From Planctomycetota bacterium (GTDB lineage: Bacteria; Planctomycetota; Planctomycetia; Gemmatales; Gemmataceae): DNA of 44,892 nt. Positions 8,631-17,600 of this stretch are shown here, in pieces. The notes beneath the pieces are model-generated. The model saw only the letters and a list, made by a program, of their open reading frames with translations. It had not been told where the DNA came from and searched no databases. The first letter of the stretch is position 1; the number at the start of each line of letters is the position of its first letter. A program made the translations under genes and the position numbers. The stretch covers positions 1-44,892 of the forward strand of contig VGYC01000039.1 of assembly GCA_016873095.1 (NCBI GenBank). Direction: 5' to 3'.

Positions 8631-9560
8631 ATGCCGGCCCCCTTCGGCCGCCGCCGAGCCTTGCTTGCCGGATATCGCGCTGCCGCCGAACCGGCGGATG
8701 CTCTGCCGGCACTGTTTCGGCAGTCCCCGCTTTGCGAGTGCTGGGAACTCGTCGCCGCCGATGACACGGCCCACGCTCGCGTCCTCCTGCACCACAACGC
8801 CTTTGACGCCGTCTTGCTGGATCAACCCGTCGATGACTGGACGGCCGGCCTGCAGGACTGCGCGACCGTCGTGCAGTTGACACAGTTCCGCCCCGAAGCA
8901 CTCACGCGCGCCTGCCAAGACGGTGTCACCATCTGTCTGCCCCGCGACATGACGCTGGCCCACCCGCCCCTTCTCGAGGCCGCGCTGGAACAGGCTGCCC
9001 GTCTCGCCGACGAGCGCCGCCTTCATGCGCTCACGATCGATCAACTCGAGCAGTCCCGTCGCCGCATCGACCGCCTCGTGAGCCTGATCTGGCGCTCTTC
9101 GCCGGCCGAACCGAACACCGGCTGGCTGGCGGAACGTTACATCCTGGAAAGGCTCGATGAGGAACTGGCACGCGCACAACGGCACGCCGCGCCGTTCACC
9201 CTGGCCATCGGCGAGGTGCTCGAAGAGGATGGCCACCAGGAACTGCCCGACATGCACGAGTGGACGGCGACAACGGTGCATCGGGCCAAGAGGCGCTGCG
9301 ACGTGGCCGGACAGTACGGGCCGAACCGCTTCCTCCTGCTCATGGTGCACACGCCCCAGGACGGCGCGCTGACGTGTTGCCGGCGCCTGCAGCGCCTCCT
9401 GCAAGCCTGCCCGCCCTTCGGCGGTCCACGCGAGGCAGTCCGCGCCTACTTCGGTCTGGCTGCATCGGCGCACGGCTCGACGCCGTCGCTTCTCCGTGCG
9501 GCCGAGGAGAACCTGCAGACCGCGCGAAATGTCGATGACGGCATCGCCGTCGCCTCCTGA
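8631..9560 (+). CDS. Degenerate GGDEF-domain protein
   Basis: A 309-residue protein. The N-terminal ~110 residues have a receiver-like flavour (FDAVLLDQPVDDW) without a clear phospho-acceptor set. After a helical linker (about 125-165), residues about 170-305 follow the GGDEF fold: ERYILERLDEELARAQRH, then QYGPNRFLLLM at residue 228 where an active enzyme has RYGGDEF, and a final AEENLQTARN helix. The GGDEF signature and its metal/GTP residues are absent, so diguanylate cyclase activity is unlikely. It may be a nucleotide sensor or a structural relic. The ATG at 8631 is chosen over an upstream in-frame start at 8568 because the extra 21 residues are Arg/Pro-rich and look non-coding. Strong conservation of fold with loss of catalysis is seen in known regulatory homologues of this superfamily. 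Confidence 0.7.
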   Translation: MPAPFGRRRALLAGYRAAAEPADALPALFRQSPLCECWELVAADDTAHARVLLHHNAFDAVLLDQPVDDWTAGLQDCATVVQLTQFRPEALTRACQDGVTICLPRDMTLAHPPLLEAALEQAARLADERRLHALTIDQLEQSRRRIDRLVSLIWRSSPAEPNTGWLAERYILERLDEELARAQRHAAPFTLAIGEVLEEDGHQELPDMHEWTATTVHRAKRRCDVAGQYGPNRFLLLMVHTPQDGALTCCRRLQRLLQACPPFGGPREAVRAYFGLAASAHGSTPSLLRAAEENLQTARNVDDGIAVAS

Positions 9561-9586
9561 GGCCTGAGCCGGCTGTCCCGCTGCGC

Positions 9587-12385
9587 TCACCTTCCACCAC
9601 GCGGCATGACAAGGACGCTGCCACGCAGCTCCTGCAGCATTCGCTCCACGCGCTCGGCCGATAGGCCCGAGCCGAGCAGCGTCGCCGCCGCGCCGGCGGC
9701 GAACGGCGTGGCGAGGCTGCTACCGTGGGGGCCGGGCGTGCCGTCCGGCGCCACCGCAATCGTATCGTACATCAGCAACCCCGGGACTCTGGCCAGCTCC
9801 ATGTCGCTGGGCGGGCCGGGCGAAGTGTAGGGTTGCGGCCGGCCTTTCAGGCCGGCGGCGCCGACGGCAAGGACGCCGCGCGAGTCGGCCGGCGTGCCGA
9901 TGGTGCCCAGGCCGGTGGCGTAGTCGAGAAACACCGGCCGGCCCTGGAGCCGCTGGGCATCGTCCCTCGCCTGCACGAAGATGCGCGGACGCAGCTCCCA
10001 CGATCTCTCGGAAGCCAGCAAGGTTGCCGAGCCGGGCGGCCGCGTCCCCGCCGCCACCGACAGTTCGCTGCGCTGCAGCACCAGCTTGCCGCGCGGATCC
10101 TCGAATGCCAGCCATTTCGAGCCGACCTGCCTTTCCACACGCACGGCGTATCGGCCTGGCTGATCAATGGTGATTTCCAGCGGTGTCTCGTAGACCGCGA
10201 ACGACGGCTGGTTGAGCAGCCGCTGCGTGGGCCACAGTCGCGGCGGGCTCGACGAGAAATCGCTGGAATAGGCGACGACCTCCAGATCGTCGGCCGGGAC
10301 TTTCTTGCCGTCCGGATCGCGCTGCCGCACCAGTACGAGCCGCAACCGCGCCAGCGGATAGAGGTATTCGTCCGCCTCACCGGCGCGCGGCTGGTAGTCC
10401 GGGTCGTGCGGCTCGCGCCACTGCATGGACAGTCGCAGCCGTGTCCCGGCGGGCAACTCGGCAGTCCGGGCCTTGTCGTGCGGCTGCCAGCCGAGGAAGT
10501 TCAGCTCGCGCGTCCACAATCCCTTGTGCAGCGGCGACTCGGCCGGCGCGAACTCCATGACGCCATTGCCATCGACATCGTGGTACAGGCCCGTCCAGCA
10601 CTGTCCATTGTGGTCGCCGGCCGACTGGAACCACAGCGCTCGCGGCCGTGGTCGCTCCTCGAGCAGCTGGCTCAGGCCGCCCGCGCCGCTCAGCGGATAG
10701 CCGTCGCTCCAGCCCAGCGAGCAGGAGACAATGGCTATGCCCTTCAAGCTCTTGATCGCGCGGATCAGGTCGTGAAAGCGATTCTCGCGCTTGCTGTACT
10801 GCCGCTCGGACTCCGCCTGGTACTCCAGGCGATCCTGAATCCAGACTCGCGGACTGAAAATCCAGCCATAGATCGGACCGAGGTAGCCGTACTGCCGCTC
10901 CAGGTCGCGGTCGTCGTCGAAATCGTCAAGGATGGGGACACGGTCGTGGAGCAGGTCGGCACGGTCGCGCTGCAGGCGAGCGCGATAGGAGATCAGTTCG
11001 TCCTGGCGCCGGCCCAGATGCTCGGAATAGTACTCGCCGCGGAGGTGGCGGACGACATCCAGCAGCTGGCCGGCCGTCACGTCCACGCGCAGCAACACCA
11101 GGTCCGACTCGGGTGCTGCCAGCGCCGCCGCCATGGCGCACTGCGTGCCGTGGCCCGGTTGCTTGGGATCGCCGGCATACGGATCGGGCGCAATCGTCGG
11201 GTTGCGCGCCGTGGTGAGATCGACGAGCTGAGTGGACCTGGCGAGCTTGCCGTCCTTGACAGCGTCTTCCCAGCCGCGGAAATCATCGTCAATGATGGCG
11301 ATACGCACTCCCTTGCCGCGCTGCTTCTTGGCGTGCATCGCGGCCAGGCCGGACTGCCTTAGTGCCAGTGCATTGTCACCGCCGGCCGCCGGCCGAATTC
11401 CGGACTCGGCCCTGGGCGGCATACGGACCACGGAAACCTCATCGAGCTGGGCGAGGCGGGCGATGTCATCGACCGCGCCGATGCCGGTCACGATGGGACC
11501 GAGTTGCTGCTCGAGGAAGAACAGCGGCGCGGCGTCAGCGATCCGCCGCTGCCACTTGCGATCGAGCACGTCCGGCGTGTATGCCAGCACCAGCTGGAAG
11601 CGCAGCCTGGCCGTCTCCTTCTTCTGCACGAGTGCCCAGAGGTCGGCGTCGATCTTGTCGTGCGCGACCGTCGGCCGGGCAACGGGCAGCGCGGGTTCGG
11701 CGACGGAGCGCAGGTACGGGACGACTTCCGTAACCAAGATGGGGGACGCGTTGCGCAGCGGCAACGGCAGGTCGCTCCGATCAATCCTGGTGGCCAGCCA
11801 GCCGGTCGGCAGTCGCCGCAAGTCCTTGAGCAGGTTGTTAACATTGCCGGCCGGCAGGACGCCTTCGAGTCGGCCGAACGGGCGGCCGCGCACGCCGCGC
11901 GTATCGTAGCCGATGGCTTCGCGGAATCCCTGTTCCGCAAGCAGCACGCGAACCTGGTCCGCCAGCAGTCGTTGCCGGTCCAGCGGCAGGCCATCGACAA
12001 GATCCAGCCGTACCCCGACCGGCTGATTGCCGTCGGGCATCTTGAAATCCGGCGGCATGAGCAACAGGCCGGCAATGCTCGGATTCCGCTGGATGTCACC
12101 GACCTTGCCCGCGTCGATCATCCCCTCGAGCATGTTCTTGCCCTGGTCCTCGCGATCGGTCCTGGGATGCTCATCCAGCGGCGGCACAAACTCGAAATCC
12201 AGCGATTTCAGGTGCTCGATCATGGCATCGTACAGCAGCACGTGCGGATCGCGCGGCGCGATGATGTTGTAACGGATGAGGACACGGTACTTGTCAGGCC
12301 GGGGCGGTTCCGCCGGCCGGTCTTGCGCGACGGCGTTCACGGCGAGCAGAAGCCCGATGATTGGAGTGAGGTAGTCTCGCATCAT
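9587..12385 (-). CDS. Secreted subtilisin-like (S8) serine protease, large
   Basis: A 932-residue protein with a signal peptide (MMRDYLTPIIGLLLAV, cleavage near AVAQ). The S8 catalytic triad is readable: Asp366 in IAIIDDDF, His412 in GHGTQCA, and Ser890 in GSSLATPFAAGAA. His and Ser are about 478 residues apart against about 157 in subtilisin, so some 320 residues are inserted, including a charged helical segment (about 440-540) and a beta-rich segment (about 640-830). The oxyanion-hole position reads SAGDHNG (Asp591) where most family members have Asn. The ~360-residue N-terminal region is probably a propeptide or a separate domain. The start at 12385 is chosen because it gives the signal peptide; the frame extends to 12493 through a tandem repeat. 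There is no ribosome site, because that repeat occupies the region. Confidence 0.85.
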   Translation of the reverse strand: MMRDYLTPIIGLLLAVNAVAQDRPAEPPRPDKYRVLIRYNIIAPRDPHVLLYDAMIEHLKSLDFEFVPPLDEHPRTDREDQGKNMLEGMIDAGKVGDIQRNPSIAGLLLMPPDFKMPDGNQPVGVRLDLVDGLPLDRQRLLADQVRVLLAEQGFREAIGYDTRGVRGRPFGRLEGVLPAGNVNNLLKDLRRLPTGWLATRIDRSDLPLPLRNASPILVTEVVPYLRSVAEPALPVARPTVAHDKIDADLWALVQKKETARLRFQLVLAYTPDVLDRKWQRRIADAAPLFFLEQQLGPIVTGIGAVDDIARLAQLDEVSVVRMPPRAESGIRPAAGGDNALALRQSGLAAMHAKKQRGKGVRIAIIDDDFRGWEDAVKDGKLARSTQLVDLTTARNPTIAPDPYAGDPKQPGHGTQCAMAAALAAPESDLVLLRVDVTAGQLLDVVRHLRGEYYSEHLGRRQDELISYRARLQRDRADLLHDRVPILDDFDDDRDLERQYGYLGPIYGWIFSPRVWIQDRLEYQAESERQYSKRENRFHDLIRAIKSLKGIAIVSCSLGWSDGYPLSGAGGLSQLLEERPRPRALWFQSAGDHNGQCWTGLYHDVDGNGVMEFAPAESPLHKGLWTRELNFLGWQPHDKARTAELPAGTRLRLSMQWREPHDPDYQPRAGEADEYLYPLARLRLVLVRQRDPDGKKVPADDLEVVAYSSDFSSSPPRLWPTQRLLNQPSFAVYETPLEITIDQPGRYAVRVERQVGSKWLAFEDPRGKLVLQRSELSVAAGTRPPGSATLLASERSWELRPRIFVQARDDAQRLQGRPVFLDYATGLGTIGTPADSRGVLAVGAAGLKGRPQPYTSPGPPSDMELARVPGLLMYDTIAVAPDGTPGPHGSSLATPFAAGAAATLLGSGLSAERVERMLQELRGSVLVMPRGGR

Positions 12386-12390
12386 GGCTG

Positions 12391-12438
12391 TGTACCAGAA
12401 GTCCTGTGTACCAGAGGTCCTGTGTACCAGAGGTAGCG
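12391..12438. repeat. 16-bp tandem repeat, about 2.8 copies
   Basis: Units at 12391-12406, 12407-12422 and 12423-12434 (partial) share TGTACCAGAGGTCCTG, with one A/G difference in the first. The array starts 6 bases upstream of the protease ATG, where its ribosome binding site should be, and lies in the 275-base divergent gap shared with the SDR gene. It is too short and lacks spacers for CRISPR. Confidence 0.85.
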
Positions 12439-12660
12439 TTGCGGGCTCGGGCTTTGCCTCCGCGCGTGGTGCAGGCAAGGCACATGAAACCATGCCATGC
12501 CGCCATGGGAAAAACAGGATTGCCGATCCGCGGGCAATTCCGGAAACTCACCTGCAAGGAGAAAAAACAGCGTCCCGGGCGCAATCGTTCCGGCCCTCCT
12601 ATTTTACCCGGCTGGAACATCTTTTTCTCTCGTTTCCATCGACGGCGGACGGACAAAGAA

Positions 12661-13461
12661 ATGGCCTTCGACTACCAGGTAGCGATAGTGACCGGCGCGT
12701 CCAGCGGCATTGGCTGGGCGCTGGCCAAGGAGCTGGCGTCGCGCAAGTGCAAGGTCGGGCTGCTCGCCCGCCGCGGCGACCGGCTGGCGGCGCTGGCGGA
12801 GGAGATTCGTCTTTCCGGCGGAGAGGCCGCCTTCGCCGTCGCCGACGTCAGCAATCGCGCCCAGACGCTGGACGCCATGGCAGCGGTCCGCCGCGAACTG
12901 GGACCGGTTGACCTGCTGATCGCCAACTCCGGCATCGGCACGCACACTCCCTTGAAACCGCTGGACACCGAGCGCGTCGAGTACATGATGCGCGTCAACA
13001 TCTTCGGTGTCATCTATGCCATCGAGGCAGTGTTGCCGGAGATGCTCGAGCGCGGCAAGGGGCATCTGTCCGCCATCTCCAGCCTGGGGTCCTACAAGGG
13101 CTTCCCCGGCGAATCCGGCTACTGCGCCAGCAAGGCCGCCATCAACGTCTATCTCGAAGGCTTGCGCATTCAGCTCCGCAGCAAGGGCATTGCGGTTACC
13201 ACGATCTGCCCCGGCTTCATACGCACCGCCATGACCGAAGCCCATGCCTTTCACATGCCCTGGGCGATGGAAGCGGACAAGGCCGCCCGCAAGATCGTCC
13301 GTGCCCTCAAGAGACGCAAGAAGGTCTACAATTTCCCGTGGCAAACCACCTGGCTGACCAAGTTCACCTGCTGGGTCCCTGACTGGCTGCTGGCCCGGAC
13401 TTTGAATCCATACGTTGTCGAGGGCCCCAAGCCGGAAAAAGGCTCGGCCTTCAAGAAGTGA
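12661..13461 (+). CDS. Short-chain dehydrogenase/reductase (classical SDR)
   Basis: A 266-residue classical SDR, predicted to be an NAD(P)(H)-dependent cytoplasmic oxidoreductase. The cofactor motif TGASSGIG is at residues 11-18, the structural NSG motif (in LLIANSGIG) near 83, the catalytic Ser in AISSLGS near 140, and YCASK (Tyr/Lys) near 155. The post-catalytic PGFIRTAM follows. The C-terminus has an aromatic and basic tail (KKVYNFPWQTTWLTKF) as in DltE/YqjQ-like membrane-associated SDRs. The ATG at 12661 is chosen because the Rossmann strand begins five residues later; upstream in-frame extension is basic and repeat-derived. The substrate is unknown. hemD follows 48 bases downstream, but there is no functional reason to link them. 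Confidence 0.85.
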   Translation: MAFDYQVAIVTGASSGIGWALAKELASRKCKVGLLARRGDRLAALAEEIRLSGGEAAFAVADVSNRAQTLDAMAAVRRELGPVDLLIANSGIGTHTPLKPLDTERVEYMMRVNIFGVIYAIEAVLPEMLERGKGHLSAISSLGSYKGFPGESGYCASKAAINVYLEGLRIQLRSKGIAVTTICPGFIRTAMTEAHAFHMPWAMEADKAARKIVRALKRRKKVYNFPWQTTWLTKFTCWVPDWLLARTLNPYVVEGPKPEKGSAFKK

Positions 13462-13509
13462 CCTACGCGTGCTGCCGTTCGCTCTTCAAGCCATGATCGA
13501 GGGAGCAAG

Positions 13510-14322
13510 ATGACCTTGCAAGGTCGAACCATCGCCCTGGCCGAGGGTCGGCAACTCGAAGAGCTGGCGGCGCTCCTGGAAAAGGAAGGCGCGTCGATCT
13601 GGCGCTGTCCCCTCGTCAGCATCCTGGACGCGCCCGATCCCGCTCCCGTGATTGCCTGGCTCCGCGAACTCATCGCCGAACGCTTCGATTACCTGGTGTT
13701 CTTCACTGGCGAAGGTGTGCGCCGGCTGCTTGGCCTCGCCGAACGCGCTGGTCTTCGTGATGACATGGTCGCGGCCCTGGGCAAGACCCGTCTTGTCACG
13801 CGCGGCCCCAAACCGGTTCAGGCGCTGCGTGACATCGGGCTGTCGCCGTCGCTGGTCGCGAGCACGCCCACCACGGCAGGTGTCATCGACTGCCTGCGAA
13901 GCCAGTCGCTGCACGGCGCCACCGTTGGCGTCCAGCTTTATCGTGACAGCAACGAACCATTGCGACGCTTTCTGGTCGACGCCGGCGCCGACGTGCGCGA
14001 AGTGCTGCCTTATGTTTACGCCCCGGCAGCCGACACCGAGCGCGTCGTTGCCCTCATCCACGCGCTGGAAAAAGGCGGCGTGGATGTGCTGGTCTTCACC
14101 AGTTCGCCGCAAGTTGACCGGCTCTTCGAGGTGGCAGACGAGCGGCAGCTACTGCCGTCGCTCACCGCCGGCCTGGGTCGCGTCCAGGTGGCAGCCGTCG
14201 GTCCCGTCGTCGCCGATGCTCTGCGGCAACGTAACGCCCCGCCGCACATCTGCCCCGAGCAAGGCTTCGTCATGAAGAACCTCGTTCAGCTGATAAAGCG
14301 GACATTTGCCACGGGCAAGTAG
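13510..14322 (+). CDS. hemD: Uroporphyrinogen-III synthase
   Basis: A 270-residue protein that fits HemD, which closes and inverts ring D of hydroxymethylbilane to make uroporphyrinogen III in haem and corrin synthesis. Sequence identity in this family is low. The pattern here is the two-domain layout with FDYLVFFTGEGVRRLL near residue 60, the hinge, VLPYVYAPAAD near 165, VDVLVFTSSPQVDRLF near 195 and VAAVGPVVADALRQRN near 230, which correspond to the conserved TSxxxV and GxxTAxAL stretches. A GGGAGC ribosome site (13501 region) precedes the ATG at 13510. It is not beside hemC, which is about 23 kb away on the opposite strand. Confidence 0.85.
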   Translation: MTLQGRTIALAEGRQLEELAALLEKEGASIWRCPLVSILDAPDPAPVIAWLRELIAERFDYLVFFTGEGVRRLLGLAERAGLRDDMVAALGKTRLVTRGPKPVQALRDIGLSPSLVASTPTTAGVIDCLRSQSLHGATVGVQLYRDSNEPLRRFLVDAGADVREVLPYVYAPAADTERVVALIHALEKGGVDVLVFTSSPQVDRLFEVADERQLLPSLTAGLGRVQVAAVGPVVADALRQRNAPPHICPEQGFVMKNLVQLIKRTFATGK

Positions 14323-14647
14323 GGCTTCAGCTTCATCGCGACTCATCTTAGGGCGCGCCGCCGCACCGTCTGACAGAGCTTGCCAATTTCGGTAATTTGG
14401 AGAAAATAGGAAGAATTGGCATCATGATAACGATCCGTGCGTATGGAATCTCACGAGCTTGCGACATGGCCATCATTTGCCGCCTGGGAGCTTTGGCAAA
14501 TCTGCATGGCGCGATGGTTTTATCCCACAGCCGCGGGCAAGCCTGATATAATTTTCTCGCTTGAGTCGGTTCCACGCGGCACGGCCGCCGGAACGCTCCG
14601 CATCATTCGCATCCTTGACTTCCAACACCCTGGCGCCCCCTTCTTCT
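14323..14647. other. 325-base gap upstream of the polyketide synthase
   Basis: I see no convincing gene. Short frames here (for example a 75-residue frame at 14437) overlap the PKS start and have no coding character. The stretch is noticeably more AT-rich than its surroundings around 14385-14440 and 14515-14560, as expected for regulatory DNA, and contains the extended -10 listed separately. Confidence 0.6.
14544..14552 (+). promoter_or_regulatory. Extended -10 promoter element for the PKS gene
   Basis: TGATATAAT is a perfect TGnTATAAT extended -10 about 95 bases before the PKS ATG. No good -35 lies 16-18 bases upstream, which extended -10 promoters can do without. Perfect consensus is unusual in such GC-rich DNA. 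Confidence 0.5.
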
Positions 14648-17600
14648 ATGCGAATCCTGTTTGAAACCCTCGTCGAGATGCTCCGCGCCCGGGCGGGAGA
14701 CTCCGTCAACGGCTATTTCCACATGCCGGACGGCCCGGGGCCCGAGGACTTCCTGTCGTTCGCCGACCTGGATCTTCGTGCCCGCGCGCTGGCCTGTCAC
14801 TTTCGCGACCACGGCTTGACCGGACAGCGAGCCCTGCTTTGCTATCCCCCTGGCGTCGAGTTCATGGTGGGCTTTTTCGGCTGCGTCTACGGCGGTGTGA
14901 TCGCCGTGCCCGCCTATCCGCCGCGTGCCCACCGCAGCGATCCGCGTCTGTACAGCATTGCCGAGAACTGCACGCCGGCCATCGCGCTCACCAGTCGCGA
15001 GGTTCATCGCGACCTGGCACGCTATGTCGCCAGGTCGCCGCGACTCGCCGCCTTGAACTGGCTGGACACCACGACGGTTGCCGCCGAATTGGCCGACGGC
15101 TGGCGCGATCCAGGACCGGCGCCGGGTGACCTGGTCGCCTTGCAATACACGTCCGGCTCGACCGGCAACCCCAAAGGCGTGATGCTGAACCACGGTTGCC
15201 TGCTGCACAATCTGGCGCGCATGCGCGAGGTGCTCGGTCTGGCCGAAGCCAGGCATGCTGTTTGCTGGCTGCCGACATTCCACGATATGGGTCTGGTGGG
15301 CAACTACTTGCAAGGCATCCACTGCGGCGTGACGCTCACATGCATGTCGCCGGCCGGCTTCGCCCACGATCCAATCCGCTGGTTGCGGACCATCAGCCAG
15401 AAACGCGCCTTCGTCAGCGGCGGGCCATGCTTCGCCTTCCAGCACTGTGTCAACCGCATGACACCAAAAAAGTGCGAGGGGATCGATCTGAGCTGCTGGA
15501 AGGTCGCCTATGTCGGCGCCGAGCCGGTTTCCGCCACCGTGCTCGAGCGCTTCGTGCGGACATTCGAGCCCTATGGCTACCGCCGCGAGACCTTCTTTCC
15601 CTGCTACGGACTGGCCGAGAGCACGCTGATGGTGACCGGCGGCGACTACCGCGCGGCTCCGATTGTCCGCGGCTTCCGCCAGGACGCCCTCGAGGAGAAC
15701 CGCGCCGAACTCGAAGCGGCCGGCAGGCAGCTGGTCGGCTGCGGACGCGCGCTCGACGACCTGGACGTGTGCATCGTCGATCCCGACACGCGCTTGCCGG
15801 TGAGCGAAGGCCGCATCGGCGAGATCTGGGCGGCCGGACCGAGCGTGGCGAGCGGATACTGGAACCGCGCCGAGGAATCCGCCGAGCTGTTCCGAGCCCG
15901 CCGCGCCGATGGCAGCGCCGCCGGATACCTTCGCACCGGCGACTTTGGCTTCCTGCAGCAGGGCGAACTGTTCGTCAGCGGCCGGCTCAAGGATCTCATC
16001 ATCATCCGTGGCCGAAACTTCCATCCACAGGACCTGGAAAGCGCCGTCGAGGAGGCGATCCCGGAACTGCGCGGCCTGGGAGCCGCTGCCTTTGCAGTCG
16101 ACGCCGATCCGGTCGCCCGGCTGGTCATTGTTCAGGAGGCGCCGCGCGCCTTCAAGGCGGGACAGGGCAACGACCTGTTTCTCAAGGCTCGCCAGGCGGT
16201 CGCCGAGCAATTCGAGCTGGAGCTGAGCACACTGGCGCTCATCAAGTTGGCCAGCATCCCACGTGCATCCAGCGGCAAGGTGCGCCGCAGCGAGACGCAG
16301 CGACGATACCTGGCCGGCGCCCTTGACATCATCGAGAAGATCGACGCTCCCGAACCGGAGGAGCCGGTTTCCCAGCAAGGCCCGACCCTCGTCGGCGCCG
16401 GCTTGGAGGCAGCCATCCGCGACTGGCTGGTGGCCAGACTGTCGAAACGCCTGGGTGTGCCTGCCGAGCAGATTGACCGCGACAAGCCGTTTGCCGCGTA
16501 TTTGCTCGATTCCATCATGATGGTGTCGATGGCGGCGGACCTCGAGCAATGGATCGGCCGGCCGTTGTCGCCAACCTTGCTCTACACCGCTCCGACAATC
16601 GCTTCGCTGGCGCGCAAGCTCGCCGGCGAGACACGCGTCGAGGACAATGGCGAGTTCCAGGGACCCGCTCCGGTGCCGGTTGCCGTCGTCGGCATCGGTT
16701 GCCGCTTTCCCGGCGCCGACCATCCCGACGAGTTCTGGCAGCTGCTTGCCGAGGGCAAGGACGGCGTCGCCGATCTGCCGGCGGGACGCTGGACCCGTAT
16801 CCCGAAGGACCTGGCTACTACCCGCGCCGGCTACCTTGGCAGCGTCGACCGCTTCGACGCGCAATTCTTCGGCATCGCCCCGCGCGAGGCCGTCTTCATC
16901 GATCCACAGCATCGCCTTCTGCTCGAAGTTGCCTGGGAGGCGCTCGAACACGCCGGCCTGGCGCCGGATCGGCTCGCCGGCAAGTCCGTCGGTGCCTTCG
17001 TCGGCATCTCCAACAGCGACTACGGCCGGATACTCACTCAGCACACCGGCTACGCCGACGCTTACCTGGGCACGGGCAACTCGCCGAGCATGGCCGCTCA
17101 TCGCTTGTCGTATCACCTCGATCTGCACGGTCCGAGCATCGCGGTGGATACGGCCTGCTCATCGTCTCTCGTCTCGGTGCACATGGCCTGTCAGAGCATC
17201 CGCAACGGCGAATGCGATCTCGCCCTGGCCGGCGGAGTCAACTTGCTGCTCGCCCCGGAACTGACCGAGGCGCTGTCGCGCGCCGGCATGCTGTCGCCGA
17301 CGGCACGCTGCAAGACCTTCGATGCCGGAGCCGACGGCTATGTGCGCGGCGAAGGTTGCGGGCTCATCGTCCTCAAGCCGTTGTCGGCTGCAATCCGTGA
17401 CGGCGACCAGGTCTTCGCCGTGCTGGAGGCGTCGCTGGTCAACCAGGACGGCCGCAGCAACGGCATCACCGCTCCCAACGGCGGCGTGCAGACCGAACTG
17501 ATCCGTCGCACCTTGCGGCTGGCCCATCGCCGGCCCGACGAAGTTTCCTACATCGAGGCACACGGAACCGGCACGCCGCTCGGCGATCCCATCGAGTTTG

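Noticed and set aside
9725-11362. 545-codon plus-strand frame across the protease
   Set aside because: The minus strand holds the complete S8 triad; the plus-strand peptide is composition-driven.
12391-12438. CRISPR-like short repeats
   Set aside because: The units abut directly, with no spacers, and no cas gene is present.
12406-12660. N-terminal extension of the SDR to upstream in-frame starts
   Set aside because: The added residues are basic, partly from the tandem repeat, and precede a Rossmann strand that already starts properly at 12661.
14437-14664. 75-codon frame in the gap before the PKS
   Set aside because: It runs over the promoter and PKS start, has no ribosome site and shows no coding pattern.
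14603-17128. 841-codon minus-strand frame opposite the PKS N-terminus
   Set aside because: The plus strand encodes unmistakable FAAL and KS motifs here; the antisense has none.
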